Part shown: piece after piece, positions 24,030 through 34,739 of the stretch
How the letters are laid out: each line of letters opens with the position of its first letter
How positions within the stretch are numbered: position 1 is the stretch's first letter
Origin: Patagioenas fasciata
Taxonomy: Eukaryota > Chordata > Aves > Columbiformes > Columbidae
Direction: 5' to 3'
Assembly: GCF_037038585.1 (NCBI RefSeq)
Contig: NC_092541.1
Span: forward strand, 6,117,945-6,181,944
DNA: 64,000 nucleotides
Translations under genes and position numbers: made by a program
Notes under the pieces: model-generated
Seen by the model: the letters and a program-made list of their open reading frames with translations, nothing else
Told to the model about the DNA's origin: nothing
The model's database searches: none

Positions 24030-24331
24030 TTCAGGCATGGTGCTGGGACTACTCAGAAGCAGCTGAAGGGAGGCTCTCAGCCTCCTCAGTGTCAACTGCA
24101 GGAAACCAGTGGCTGCTGTTTCCAGCCCCTCAGCCCAGAGACAGCTCTGGGAAGCTGGTTCATCTCCTGGGTCAGGGCTGCAGCTGTGCCGGGTTCTTCA
24201 CGCTGGAGGAGAAGAAGAGTCCATTTCCCAGGGGCCAAAGTTGCGGCCGTGCACAGCCCCGGAGTCCTGTGAGCCCGGGCGACACAGCGAGCGGCGCCGC
24301 CGCAGGACTCAGGCCCGGGGCGGAGCTGGTG
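24030..24331 (+). promoter_or_regulatory. Conserved 5' block upstream of V4
   Basis: Copy of the V-family 5' block, with GACAGCTCTGGGAAGCTG at 24141 and CGGGTTCTTCACGCTGGAGG at 24189. Confidence 0.5.
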
Positions 24332-24400
24332 GCGAGAGGAGGGGCGGAGAGAGAGGAGGAGAGGAGAGGGGGAGGAGGTTGAGGGAGAGGAGGAGGCGGT
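24332..24400. repeat. Imperfect GGAGA purine-rich tract before V4
   Basis: Degenerate GAGAGGAGG repeats ending about 65 bp before the V4 ATG. Confidence 0.8.
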
Positions 24401-24465
24401 GGCACGGCCGGAGCAGAGAGCCGGGGCTGGCGGGGGCAGCGAAGCACGGCCGGAGGAGCGGCGGG

Positions 24466-25277
24466 ATGCGGCGGTGCCGGGGCGCAGGGCTGGCGGGACT
24501 GGCCGCGGTGCTCCTGGGTGCGTGGGGATGGCGGGGCTGGATGGGGGCCGGGGCTGAGCCTGGGGTGTCTCCTGCGGGTCCCTCGATTCTGTCGTCCGAT
24601 CTGGCTTCCTCACGTATCTCTGGCTCCGAACCTGCCTCCCGTTCATCCCCCATTTTCTGATAAAACTCATCGCTGCGTTCTTGGTTCAACCCTGCCTGTT
24701 TCTTTACTCTGTGGTACCTATATCAACCATGCAGCCATTCCTTACTATTTTATTTCTCATTCCTTTGTGTTCCCTTTTTTTCCTCAGTGTTGCCACCCAT
24801 AATTCATGCATTCATCACTCCATCGACTATTAATGGACACTTCCATTACTGCACATACTGACAACTTCTGGAAATTTTTCTCCTTGTGATCTGTATGTTC
24901 CTCACTGCTTCTGCGGGATTTCTGGGAAACAGCGGGCAGGGCTGTGCAGTTTACCAGGTCTATTTCTTATTTTTCTCCCCGGCAGTGGCTTCGGGAAGAG
25001 CCCAGGTGCAGCAGGAGCCGTCGGCAGAGACCTCCGAGGGCACCGGCATCAGCATCAAGTGCTCACACCCCAACATACAATCATACGACTTTATCTTCTG
25101 GTACCGTCTTCTCCCGGGCCGAGGTCCCGAACTCCTCGGGAGCGGCCATAAAGGAATTAAAGTTCTGTCGGACCCTCCGGGGCGGCTGTCGGTGGCGGCA
25201 GACCGCCGGTCCAGCGCCCTGTGGCTCTCCCGGCCCCGGCGCGGGGACGCGGCGGTGTATTACTGCGCCGTGGGAGA
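24466..25277 (+). CDS. TRAV: T-cell receptor alpha/delta variable segment V4 (two exons)
   Basis: Exon 1 (24466-24517) encodes leader MRRCRGAGLAGLAAVLL. The intron is 24518-24985, with a CCCGGCAG acceptor. Exon 2 (24986-25277) begins VASGRAQVQQEPSAETSEG. First Cys is in ISIKCSHPN, Trp in IFWYRLLPGRGP, CDR2 is SGHKGIK, and the second Cys is in VYYCAVG. Open throughout. Framework 1 and FR2 (RLLPGRGP) are closest to pseudogene V5, so these two share a recent ancestor over the 5' half of the exon. No stop codon or missing conserved residue; expected functional. Confidence 0.92.
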
Positions 25278-25316
25278 CACGGGGAGAGGAGCCGGGGCTG
25301 CGGCCGCGCACAAACC
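25278..25316 (+). other. 23-bp-spacer RSS of V4
   Basis: CACGGGG (25278-25284), 23-bp spacer, GCACAAACC (25308-25316). It is closer than the GCACGAACC nonamers to consensus ACAAAAACC. Confidence 0.9.
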
Positions 25317-25372
25317 GCCGCGGACGGAGCCGGGCGGGTGTGGCGGGGGCGGAGGGACAGCCCCAGTCGAGC

Positions 25373-25388
25373 CCGCCAGGGGGCGCTG
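25373..25388 (+). promoter_or_regulatory. CTCF-core-like motif 3' of V4 RSS
   Basis: CCGCCAGGGGGCGCTG, forward, 56 bp after the nonamer. Strong match to the CTCF core. Confidence 0.6.
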
Positions 25389-25529
25389 CCGCTCTGCCTG
25401 CCGGGGCTGCTTTTCCTTGTCTCTGCTCCTTTCCCTGAACATTCTTGTCCTGCACACTCCTCAAATAATTTTCACTGCATCCCCTAAGAAGTCTGATTTC
25501 CTGTAGTCAGAAACGTCCCTCAGTTTATG

Positions 25530-26320
25530 TGACTGTCACAGAGGCACCACAAAGGCAGTTTTAGGTGGATAAGTTCCAAAACAGACTTTCTTCTAGCTGG
25601 AAAAGTGTAGCAAATAAACCGACAAGGAACAGGGTTTATACACGTAGTGAGTACTCCGACAATATAAAATACAGGTTTGGATATCAGTTGAAGAGATTAT
25701 TGGGGTACAACAACATAAGAATAATGAGGATCCACAATGCGTACGCACACACTCACAAGAAACAAAACCAGAGCCCTCTGACTCCAGGTTATCCACAAGA
25801 AATAATCACTCGCCTGGGTTAGACAAGGGTTTATACTTCCCTGGTTAGGCAAGGACTCACACTTTCCTGGTTTGGGTAAGCACTCATTCAAGGATATATC
25901 CAGTAAATATCCACTCACCCAAACGAGGTGAGGTGAGGTGCTCTCAATCCCGGATAACCTCCTTAGACAACGTACCAGTCTAAGGGGAGGGCTCCAGTTC
26001 ACAGACCTGCTGCTCCAAGAAGAACACTCCAAGGGGGTCTTCAGTGGGGAAATGGTCAAATACGGGTGTGGGCATTAGAATGTAGACCAGAAGCTTCACA
26101 GCTACTCTGGGCTCCTTTGTTAAGGACCCAGTCAACTGACTCAGGGTCCCACCGCTCCTGCCCCACCAGCTGGTAGAGGTGAAGTCACCCTGTCCCAGGC
26201 TAGGGACTATCAGCACATTGGTACCACCCTAGGTGTGTATGTAGGTCAGGAAAAGCAGGGCACAAAAGGTGCTACCCCTTTGAAGGCTCCAGATCTCAGG
26301 GGGATGTGCAACTCTCACAA
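25530..26320. mobile_element. 791-bp insertion specific to unit A, possible LTR
   Basis: The equivalent places after V6 (about 47.475 kb) and V7 (about 57.22 kb) lack this sequence. It is bounded by identical 5-mers TTATG at 25525-25529 and 26321-26325, as a target-site duplication would give. No coding capacity. The ends near TGTCACAG (25535) and CTCTCACA (26319) suggest an LTR in reverse orientation, but they do not abut the repeats exactly, so the class is unsure. Confidence 0.5.
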
Positions 26321-26629
26321 TTATGATCACCTCACCCTTATGGGAGGTGTCATCCCCACACAAGGGGATGATTGCAATACCCTAAGGGTTAGTGAGAAGA
26401 TCATGATAAAGAGGCTTGGGCTGGATGTCCTCCTGCCAAATAGAAGCCATGTGTCTGACTCTGGGTAGTAGTGTTTGCAGCTGGTACTGTTCTCAGAGAC
26501 ATTTTGCCTTGTCCATGGCCTTGGAGAAGGGGACAGTGAACCCCTGTGGGGAGAGGGACTCATGCTGACTCCTGCTTCCAGGTACCTTGGTCTGTGCCTC
26601 GTTCTGCCTCCTACCGAGCGACAAGGAGG

Positions 26630-27565
26630 ACATAGGTGGTCTTTCTCCCCCTTAATATATTGAAAGACCACAATGAGGTCTCTCTGCAGCCTTCTCTTCA
26701 GCTTTTCTCCATCAGACAGCTATTCCAGTACTTGAATTTTTTTGTGGCCATCCCCTGGAGGGCCTACTCTAACAGATCCATGTCTTTCTTTATTGGGAAG
26801 CCCAGAACTGGTCGAAGTCCTCCAGGTAGGATGTCACGAGAGCCAAGGACAGGGGAGAATCACTTCCCTTCACCCGCTGGCTGCACTTCTTTTGATGCAG
26901 CCAAGGATACAATTGGCTTTCTGCGCTACAAGCACACATTGCTGGCGCATGTCCAAGTTGTCACCCACCAGTGTCACCAAGTCCTTCTCCGGAGGGCTGC
27001 TCTCAATCCCTTCATTCTCCAACCTGTATTGATACTGGAAATTTCCCCCACCCAGGTACAGGACCTTGCACTTTGCCTTGCTAAACCTCATGAGCCCCCT
27101 TAAGCTCTCTTTTTCTTATCTTGTGATCCCTTCCTGGAACATCACCCCAGGCCCTTTGCTCATCAACTGTGTCCACCAATCAGGGTCTCACAGCTGTGGG
27201 ACCTTAAACCCTGTCAACAGCTCCAGTTCCACAGCCAATTTTTGACCTGTGTTATCAAATCCCTTCTCACACCAGCAGGACTAAGGACAACACCACCTAG
27301 ACCCCCACACCCTTGATTAGCTTTCTGCAGAGCTCTGTAATCACTTTTGGTATTGTCCAGGTTTCCCCAAATAATATCATTCATGCCCACACATAATAAC
27401 AGCAGGGGGTAACAGTCAGAGAGCCAGGTGAGGTTAGGCAGTTCCTCCACATCATCCCAGACATGAGCCCCTGGCAGGTAGTAAACCTCTCTAGATGATA
27501 GGCCAGGTTGGCAGATTGGTGTCTCTGTCCCCTGCAGCACAAAGTCATCCACAAGGATCACTCAC
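26630..27565 (-). repeat. CR1 LINE remnant: ORF1 esterase-like domain and RT C-terminus
   Basis: On the - strand, 27561-27214 resembles the SGNH/GDSL esterase-like domain found in CR1 ORF1: FVLQGTETPICQPG, then LPGAHVWDDVEELPNL, then YPLLLLCVGMND. The catalytic-Ser motif GDS is read DDF. Downstream, 27091-26870 resembles the RT C-terminal CR1 block ([31 protein letters not shown]). The middle is missing, so this is an internally deleted, dead element. It is shared with units B and C. Confidence 0.8.
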
Positions 27566-27799
27566 CGCTTCCTCCTGGTAGCCATGCGTGGTTTAGGGTC
27601 AGGTGGACCAGTTGCTTTGCTTCAAGGCACATCTGGCACCTCTTTAATGTTGAAGGCAGTGAACCTATTCTGTAAGTGTAAGCCCTTGGTTGGGGCAGGA
27701 CCCCCACTTGGTCCCAGAAGTGACCAGCTTCCATCTTGAAATTGCTCCCTGGGAATCTACTTTTGAGGGCTTTGGAATCCACAAGTGGTGGTTGTTTTT

Positions 27800-28200
27800 A
27801 AGAACTACCTTTAAAAAGCACAGGAGCAGGCAATTCCATTGTGTCCTAACTTAAGAAAGCAGGGCAGAAGACCAGCTTGGTTGAACAGGAAACTCCTTGT
27901 AGAACTCAAGAGAAAAAAGAAATCGTGCAGTCCCTGTGTTTCACAGGAAGATTACAGAGCTGTGGTTGACATATCCAGGGAGAAGACAGGAAAAGCCAGA
28001 GCTCAATTAGAGTTGAAATTGGTCCTGTTGTTTCAGGCAACAAGAAAGACTTTTTTAAGTACAGTAGTAACAATACAAAGTTTAAAGGAAACATTGGACC
28101 GATCCTTGTTGAAGATGGCCACTTGACTGATGGGGTGAAGTAAAAGTGGAATCATTCAATGCTTTTTTGCCTCTGTCTTTAGTACTATATGTTGCCCATG
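27800..28200 (+). repeat. CR1 LINE linker fragment
   Basis: Frame from 27839 shows the CR1 pre-RT block (RRPAWLNRKLLVELKRKKKS; EDYRAVVDISREKTGKARAQ). Present only in unit A. Confidence 0.7.
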
Positions 28201-28204
28201 CTCA

Positions 28205-29520
28205 TCAAGTAATGGGCCAAAGTTATTTTTTGTTTGCCTTTAACTTATTTTTAAAAACCCTTTTTACTGCCCCTCACAGTGCTGAAGAGCAGTTCCTGGT
28301 CCTGAAGATCATTGTCCCTGTGTTACCATCTGATCCAGCACTCACTTCCACAGAACCTGGCCTGGGGATAGGTGTCCCCAGTCCTCACCCCATGCAGGAA
28401 TCACTCTGTCTTCTGCCTCGGTCCTGTGGCATGTGGGGTCTGTGTCAGGGCAAACCCAGCACCACAGAGTCTGCAGTTGTGGGAAGGCCTTGGCCAGTCT
28501 GTGGAGAGCAGCCGTTCTGCACAGAGCACAAGGGCCGCTTCAGCCTCAGAGCCCTGGGAATGCTGAAGGACTTGGGTTCCTGAGAGAAAGCACCTCAAGT
28601 TGTGCCCTGTGTTTGGGCTGATGTGTGCCCTGTGCATTCAGGGACAGCTCACAGATCCTGCTGAGTGTAGAATCAAATCCCTCTGTCACTGCTGTGTCCC
28701 ACTGAAGCTGGGAGATTCTACTCTCATACAGAACCTTTCTGGGCCAGAGCTGGGTTGTGACACTTGTGGGACTGTAGAGTTCCTGGGCCTCAGAAAAGTT
28801 GTGCTTGAGGAAGTGCTGTGGTTTAACTCCAGCCAGTAACAAAGCACCACACAACCACCTGCTCGCTCTTCCCGTAGTGGGATGGGGGGAGAATCAGAAG
28901 ACAAGGCAGCACTAAGCAGTTGTTGCAAGTTTGGGCATCAGTCACTGTCCTGGGACTGCCTTCACCCACAGAGATGATGGGATCACAGGGACAGGGGACT
29001 CCCATGTGTGGCCTGCTGCAGCTGATACCTGAACTGACTTGTCAACACTTCAGCCCTACATAAGTTGGTGTAGTCATTACCACTTAAAAGAATGTATCAG
29101 TCAGCAATTGCTAACCTTTAGATGTGTAAACCCTCTCAGATTAAGGTCAATCTGTTCCTCTAACAAAGGAAAGAGTGACTTAAAAAACACCTAATCAGAA
29201 ACTACAGTGACCTTGCAGCTTTAGACATTCTGGAGCTTGCACAATTAACTGAGTCTTCTTTCAATGTATATCTTGAGACTGTTAGATAAAGTGTCCTTTA
29301 CCTGAACGTTGCTCATTGTATACTAAAATGGTTATGTAACAAATATGGAAATGTGTAACTAGTTGGCTCTTAAGGACTACCCTGAAAGTGTGGATACATT
29401 GTTAAGATTTTAAATGTAATAACTGTTATTTTTCTCTCTGTCATACTGGATTTATTCTGGTATCTGGATTTGTGCAACTCTGTAATAAACAATATCTCAA
29501 CTCTGTGCATAGAATCTGGT
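28205..29520. other. Unit-A-specific sequence with LTR fragment at 28814-28960
   Basis: 28814-28960 reads, in reverse, like the 3' end of an avian ERVL LTR (CTGGAGTTAAACCAC). The remainder to 29520 is AT-rich with an AATAAA near 29483, and may be LTR-derived. No gene recognised. Confidence 0.4.
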
Positions 29521-30111
29521 TCAGCTGTGCCCCGGGAAACAACCCTGGTTTTGGGAAAATATCAGCAACCTGTGGGCCATGCCAGATGCTCTGCTGAAGG
29601 GTGATGCACCTGCATGGGGATGCTGTCCCTGCTGTCCATGTACAGACGTGCTGGTCTTGGTTCCTGATTGGGTGATGGGTGGAAAGGACACATGGAGTAT
29701 AGACGGGGGGCCATCCCCAAGGCTATTTACCCTTTCCCAATTCCAGCCATCCTTTGCCAGTTTCTTCTTCTGAGCCACCTTGCCCAGCACAGCTGTGCCC
29801 AAAGCAAGAGAAGTGCTCTTCCCCAAGAGTCTCTGGGACTGCTGACCTCCCTGGGGCCTCCCACATGCCCACAGATCCTCTCTGGAAGACAGAAATTGTC
29901 AGCATTCCTGTTCATATGACATTCTCCAGTGTCAATGGGGTATTTCTTCGCAAAATTGCAACAAGGCAAGGACTGGTGCCCATTGGCTATGCAGTAATCA
30001 GGGTTGTCTTCCTCACTTTCAAGAGGCAGTGCCAGGAAAAGGAGCCACTGTAATGTGTCCCACATTCCAGTGCTTCTAGGAGTGACGAATTATGTATGCT
30101 TCCACCCAATC
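29521..30111. other. Keratin 3'-flank block, no gene
   Basis: Weakly similar to 6.8-7.3 kb. No supported coding region. Confidence 0.35.
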
Positions 30112-30640
30112 CATAGAATCATAGAATGTCCTGTGTTGGAAGGGACCCTCAAAGATCATCGAGTCCAACTCCTGTTCCTGCATATGACAACCCCATAGTT
30201 CTCACCATGAGTCTGAGGGGGTTGTCCAGTCTCTTCTTGAACACTGTCAGGCTTTTGGCTGTGATACCTCCCTGGGGAGCCTGTTCCAGAGCTCCACCAC
30301 TCCCTGCATGAAGAACCTTTTCCTAATGCCCAACCTAAACTTCCTCTGGCACATCTTCTTGCCATTCCCTTGGGTTCTGTCATTGGCCACCAGAGAGAAG
30401 AGATCAATGTCTGCCCCTAGTCTTCCCCTTGTGAGGAAGTTGTAGACCATGATGCGATCTGCCTTCAGTGTCTTCTTCTCCAGACTCAACAGACATAGTG
30501 AATTTAGCCACTCCTCACAGAGCTTCCACTCAAAACCCTTCAGCAACTTCAAGACCATCCTCTGGACACTCTCCAGAAGCTTTATATCTTTTTCAAACTC
30601 TGGCTCCCAGACCTGCACACAGTATTTCCACAAAGCAATG
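30112..30640 (-). repeat. CR1 LINE 3' end
   Basis: Reverse-oriented CR1. The terminal octamers appear as CATAGAATCATAGAAT at 30112. The 3' region follows, with TTGGAAGGGACC near 30137, TCTGAGGGGGTTGTCCAGTC near 30212 and GGGAGCCTGTTCCAGAGCTC near 30275. In units B and C the octamer end is deleted. Confidence 0.85.
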
Positions 30641-30711
30641 GCTTTCTATCTCCACAGGCAGTATGCAGGTGGAAAGACAACCTATGGGACACAGGCAGGC
30701 TTGCAGAATTC

Positions 30712-30717
30712 TTTAAT
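30712..30717 (-). terminator. Polyadenylation signal of keratin 1
   Basis: ATTAAA on the - strand, about 390 nt after the stop codon. It is conserved at 49468-49473, 59208-59213 and, beyond the broken keratin, 40544-40549. Confidence 0.55.
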
Positions 30718-31102
30718 GAGTCTAAAGAGGGAAATAAGGTCACTCCAGCTGGAGGCCCCAGTATGCCCAGGAGCAGGAGCAGCCAAGAATCTGTTCCCCT
30801 TTTCCTGTACAGCTGTTCCAAAAGAGGGGACAGCTTAGCAGCTCACTCCAGGTTGCATTCTGGGGTCCTCACAGCAGGATTTGAGGGGAGCACAAAACAG
30901 AGAGAAAAAAAGAGTGAGTGGAAGAGAGAAAAAATACACATTTTCATGTGTTCCGAAAGGCACCTTTCAGCCTGCCCTTGAAGGACAAGCCAGAGGTGAC
31001 CTGAAAACAACATCTGGAAACAATGGCATGAAGTTTGATTGTCTGTCCGGCACCATGATCTGAGTTCCTAGGGGTCCGTAGCCAAGGTCGTTGCCAGCAT
31101 CT

Positions 31103-31399
31103 TTAACACGGGGGGCATCTGCTGCTGCTGGAAATGCAGGAGAGGTCACAGCAGCCAGAGTTGATGGGCACTCCATCACAGCTGAGGATTCTGCCAACAG
31201 CAGCAGAGGTGGAGGAGCCCACAACGGTGTTCTGTGGGAAGGAGCTGAGGATGGGGCCAGGCAGGGTCACCACCACAGGGGCGGGCTGGATGACGATGGT
31301 GGAGCTCTGGCACTGCCTGACACAGGGCTCATTGCAGCTGTTGGCCAGTGGGGTGGGGCCACAGGGCTGGCAAGACTGGCACTGGTCATAGCAGGACAT
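31103..31399 (-). CDS. Feather-type beta-keratin 1 (98 aa)
   Basis: Structural protein of feather and other avian epidermal appendages that polymerises into beta filaments. The start at 31399 gives [10 protein letters not shown] and a 98-residue product, the usual feather-keratin length. Order: Cys-rich N-terminus (Cys 3, 7, 10, 13, 22, 26, 30), the beta-sheet core around residues 34-62 ([20 protein letters not shown]), then a Cys-rich tail (Cys 74, 83, 84, 88, 95, 98). A frame 35 codons longer exists upstream, but it crosses a CTCCAG splice acceptor at 31421. The 21-nt 5'-UTR piece 31420-31400, an intron 31799-31421 and an exon 1 from 31800 give the known two-exon structure with the intron in the 5' UTR. 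It is antisense to the V genes. It differs from keratins 2 and 3 only at residue 92 (Ser for Gly). Confidence 0.92.
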   Translation of the reverse strand: MSCYDQCQSCQPCGPTPLANSCNEPCVRQCQSSTIVIQPAPVVVTLPGPILSSFPQNTVVGSSTSAAVGRILSCDGVPINSGCCDLSCISSSSRCPPC

Positions 31400-31858
31400 G
31401 TCTTGAGTCTGGAGCTGCACCTGGAGAGGGGGCAGGGAGGAAGCAAAACATGAGAATGAGTGAGGAGCAGCTCGGCCCCACACCATGGGGGACCCAAAGA
31501 ACATGAACAGACAGGAGGCGGAGGCTGTGAAAAGACTTATGAGGGCTTCTTAGCTTTGTTGAGCCAGGTCTAAAAGGAATCATCAACTCCCATGCAATTA
31601 CTGGTTAGTCCCTGAGTCCAGAAGCCACCTCACTACAGTCCCAGCCTCCCTCCATGTCTAGCCTTCTCCCCAGTTCCCTCTCTCATAACAAGCTGCCCCA
31701 TGATCTGGCACAGAACAAAGCTGCTGTCAGCTAAGAGGTCCCTTGAGGTGAGACCTCCTTTTAGGGAAAGCAGAGAAAGAGAAGAGGCTTCAAACTCACC
31801 TGATTCCCGAGAAGAGGGAGGCAAGAGAAGTGGATGAGAGAGTGAGGAGCTGGGCTGG

Positions 31859-31866
31859 CTTTTATC
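31859..31866 (-). promoter_or_regulatory. TATA-like box of keratin 1
   Basis: GATAAAAG on the - strand. It would place the start near 31833, with exon 1 ending at a CAG|GTGAGT donor (31800/31799). Confidence 0.65.
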
Positions 31867-31899
31867 ATGCACCCTTACTGCCCCAGGCTGACAGAGGCA

Positions 31900-32690
31900 T
31901 GCCTTGCAGAGGTGATTAATCACTGACAAGCTCATCCTGAATGCAAAACATCCCAGCTAATGCTATGGGCTATGTTTTGGCTTCTTCAGCTGCTGTCTTT
32001 CCATTTCCTGCTGTATGCCAAGCACATTCCCTAGTGAAGGCATTTTTGTGTGACCGGATGAAAGGCTCAAGCACTTCCCATGCAAAACACACCATTGTGG
32101 GCAGAGGACTCAGCTCCCATGATGGAAGAGTCTAGTAACGGACACCTGACATATACTCTAAGGGTAACACACGTACACACACATATCTAGACATGTAGTC
32201 ATCTACAGTTAATTGAGAAGCCTCAGGACACCCAATGTGGAGTTGTCTACGCTGTGCACAGTCACCACACATGTGCTGGAATTGGAAGACTCACCTTCTG
32301 CAAGTCCTGTTTCAAAGGGTTCGGTGTGGTTGAGGGAAGACTGGTCTGTGCCCAGCCTGAGCCCATTCACCGTCATGAAAGTCCTTTTCCTTCTGCCTGT
32401 CTGTTCCTGAGTACCGTGGACATGGATATGGGCTGTAACCATGGGATGGAACTGCTTGTAGGCTCTGGTAGGACAGCCTGTAGGTTCGTTTCTCATCGTA
32501 TGATGAAGTAAGCCATGCCAACAGCAGGTGTACAGGCTTAACCATGACCTTGTGCCAGCTGGAGTGAAACCACAATTGATAATTGCAGGATCTGTCTCCA
32601 GAAAGATTATTTGTTCCGTTTACAGTGCACGACAGCTTTGGGACGGGATAAGTCCTGTATGTGAGCTGATGTCTCTTCTCAGACTGCGGA
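31900..32690. other. Upstream flank of keratin 1
   Basis: Nearly identical to 50.66-51.45 kb and 60.4-61.2 kb. It may include keratin regulatory sequence; no further gene recognised. Confidence 0.45.
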
Positions 32691-32699
32691 AAGAGTCCG

Positions 32700-33830
32700 T
32701 AGAGTCTATTAAGAGTGAGTTCAGAGGAGGCCGCGAAAATGATCAGAGGGTTGGAACACCTCTCCTATGAAGAAAGTCTGAGAGAGGTGGAGTTGTTCAG
32801 CCTGAAGTGGAGAAGGCTCTAGGGAGACCTCATTTCACTCATTCAATACCTAAAGGGGGATTATAAGAAAGACAAAGAAATATATTTTACAAGGTCCTCT
32901 AATGAAAGAAGGAGAAGCTATGGTTGTGTTCTGGTTTTGTTAAAAAACAAGTGTCTGTTTTAGTGAATTTGCCTGTCAGTTAAAGCTTCATGTCAGCTGC
33001 ATTTTCCTGGACAACCAGATACATGCTTTGGCAAACATAGCAATGGAATGCAAACTTATTGATAGGCACAGATGGACATCTTGCGGGAGGGGCTACAAGA
33101 AACCGGTGACCAAGAAACTGACCAACTGTGTATAACATTCCATTCACACGAATACTTCATGTAAAAGTGGGAGATCACAAGAATCTCGTCCCTTTCTTCC
33201 CTTTTCCTTATGTCCAACATTAGGAGAGGACCTTGCTAGTCGTCCCTGTGAACTGAAGCCTAGTGAGAGACTGAATCCAGCTCCGATTGGCTACAGAGTC
33301 CATCCAGGAGTTCGGGTGCCAGCTCTGCAGTTGCTGGGACTTTGAAGATTGGTTATGCATATTTTGTATTTCTTTTCTCTATTCTTATTAGTAGTATTAG
33401 GAAAACATTTTGAATTTTTCCAACTCTCTTCCCTCTGTCCTTCTTTCTCTCCTGATCACCTGTCCTGAGTGGGAAGAGGGGAGAGGGAGGGGCAAGAGAA
33501 GGGGGAAAGTGGGGGAGAGGGGGTTAACAGTGCATCTGCCACGGTTTTATTGTCACCCCACAATCAAAACCCTCAACAGGTTGTAAGCTGTAAAAAGTAG
33601 ATTTAGATTGGACATAAGGGTGACAATTTTTCCAATGAGGGTGGTGAGACACTGGAAGGGGTTGCCCAGAGATATTGTAGATGCCCCATCTCTGGAAGTG
33701 TTCCAGGTCAGGTTAGATGGGGCTTTAAGCAACCTGATCCAATGAGAGATGTCTCTGGCCATGGCAGTGGAATTGAACCAGATGGTCTTTCAGTGTCCAT
33801 TCCAATGCAAATGATTCTATGATTCTACGA
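32700..33830 (+). repeat. CR1 LINE 3' end, split by an LTR
   Basis: CR1 3' region (GATCAGAGGGTTGGAACACC at 32741) resumes after the LTR at 33584. It ends in ATTCTATG-type octamers (ATTCTATGATTCTACG) near 33813-33828. Copies without the LTR lie at 51.50-51.94 and 61.24-61.68 kb. Confidence 0.85.
32927..33578 (+). mobile_element. Solo LTR of an endogenous retrovirus
   Basis: A 652-bp element with TG...CA ends (TGTTCTGG...CCTCAACA), flanked by perfect 5-bp target duplications GGTTG (32922-32926 and 33579-33583). It carries no retroviral genes. Units B and C preserve the empty site (about 51685 and 61425). A 5-bp duplication is usual for ERVL-like elements. Confidence 0.88.
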
Positions 33831-34282
33831 ATTATGCTGGTAACAAAGGTTGGTTTGTGAGGCCCTTCCCTCCAGGCCACTGAGTCTGGGCTGAAAGAAC
33901 CTTCACATAAGGATGTCTCCAGAATCTGAGTTGGTCCCACAGGGTTAGAAGGACATGTCCCCTGAAGGGATCTTGATCCATTTTGCTCATAATCCCTTAA
34001 TCGCTTTTATTTAGTAAGACACAAAGCAAGGCACAGAAGTCATAAAAGAACCCTTCTCCCTTAAGAGCTAATTTGGGCAGCCTGCATGGCAGCAGTGGGA
34101 TGTGGAATGGTGAGGCAAGAGAGTCTTTGCAAACACCTGCTAAATGAGGGAGAAGGAGATTAAAGTAGGTCTGGAGGGGAACACCTACCAGAGACTAAAG
34201 AAGAGATGTCAGAAGGAGTAGAAGTGGTATGCAGGGGGGACAGGACGTCGGGGAGGTTCTCACACTTCCCCTGTGGCCCAGT

Positions 34283-34385
34283 GCAATGACAACATTGGAG
34301 TTCTGGCACTGCCTGACACAGGACTGTTGGCCAGTGGGATTGGGCTGCAGGTCTGGCAGGGCAGGCACTGGTCATAGCAAGATAT
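34283..34385 (-). pseudogene. Truncated feather-keratin pseudogene
   Basis: Starts ISCYDQCLPCQTCSPIPLAN: the ATG is mutated to ATA at 34385. A roughly 10-nt loss after LANS removes CNEPC and shifts the frame. The sequence stops at about 34283, where it abuts unit-A sequence (CTGTGGCCCAG), so only the first third of the gene remains. A decayed exon-1 and TATA region follows at 34740-34815. Confidence 0.8.
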
Positions 34386-34739
34386 TTCTTGGGACCAGAA
34401 ATGCACGTGGGAGAGAATCAGGGGCAAATGGGTGAAGTGAGGAGTAACCTCGTTTCCTTGTCACAAAAAGCCAAGGCCAATCCTGAGTGGGGAGCTGGAA
34501 TCTGTGCCCAGAGCCTCATCCTCTTCCTTGCACTAGGGGCAGGCAGGCACAGGGAGGATCTCTCCAAATGAGAAAAAGCAACATCTCCTCAACCATGTAC
34601 TCTCTAAGGAGACCTTCTCCCCACTTCCTTCTCCGACGGCAAGAAACTCCAGAGGGAAGTAGAGGACAAACCCAATATGAGATGAGCTTTCCATCGAGGA
34701 GAGATCACACTATGAAAGAGGAGGAGAAGGGGCTTCAGA

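Larger units (their letters stand above)
26320..34281. repeat. Duplicated unit A (keratin-bearing segment)
   Basis: Collinear with unit B (47.48-52.39 kb) and unit C (57.22-62.12 kb), from a GGAGGTGTCATCCCCACACA landmark at 26343 to CTGTGGCCCAG at about 34281. Unit A has about 2.5 kb between about 27.69 and 30.20 kb that B and C lack, and an extra LTR at 32.9 kb. Shared B/C structure puts A outside the B-C pair. Confidence 0.8.

Noticed and set aside
27214-27561. Open frame that looked like a host esterase gene
   Set aside because: It matches the CR1 ORF1 domain, lies beside CR1 RT sequence and is repeated with the cassette.
31400-31504. 35-codon N-terminal extension of the keratins
   Set aside because: The extension crosses a splice acceptor at 31421 and is intronic; the family starts at MSCYDQ.
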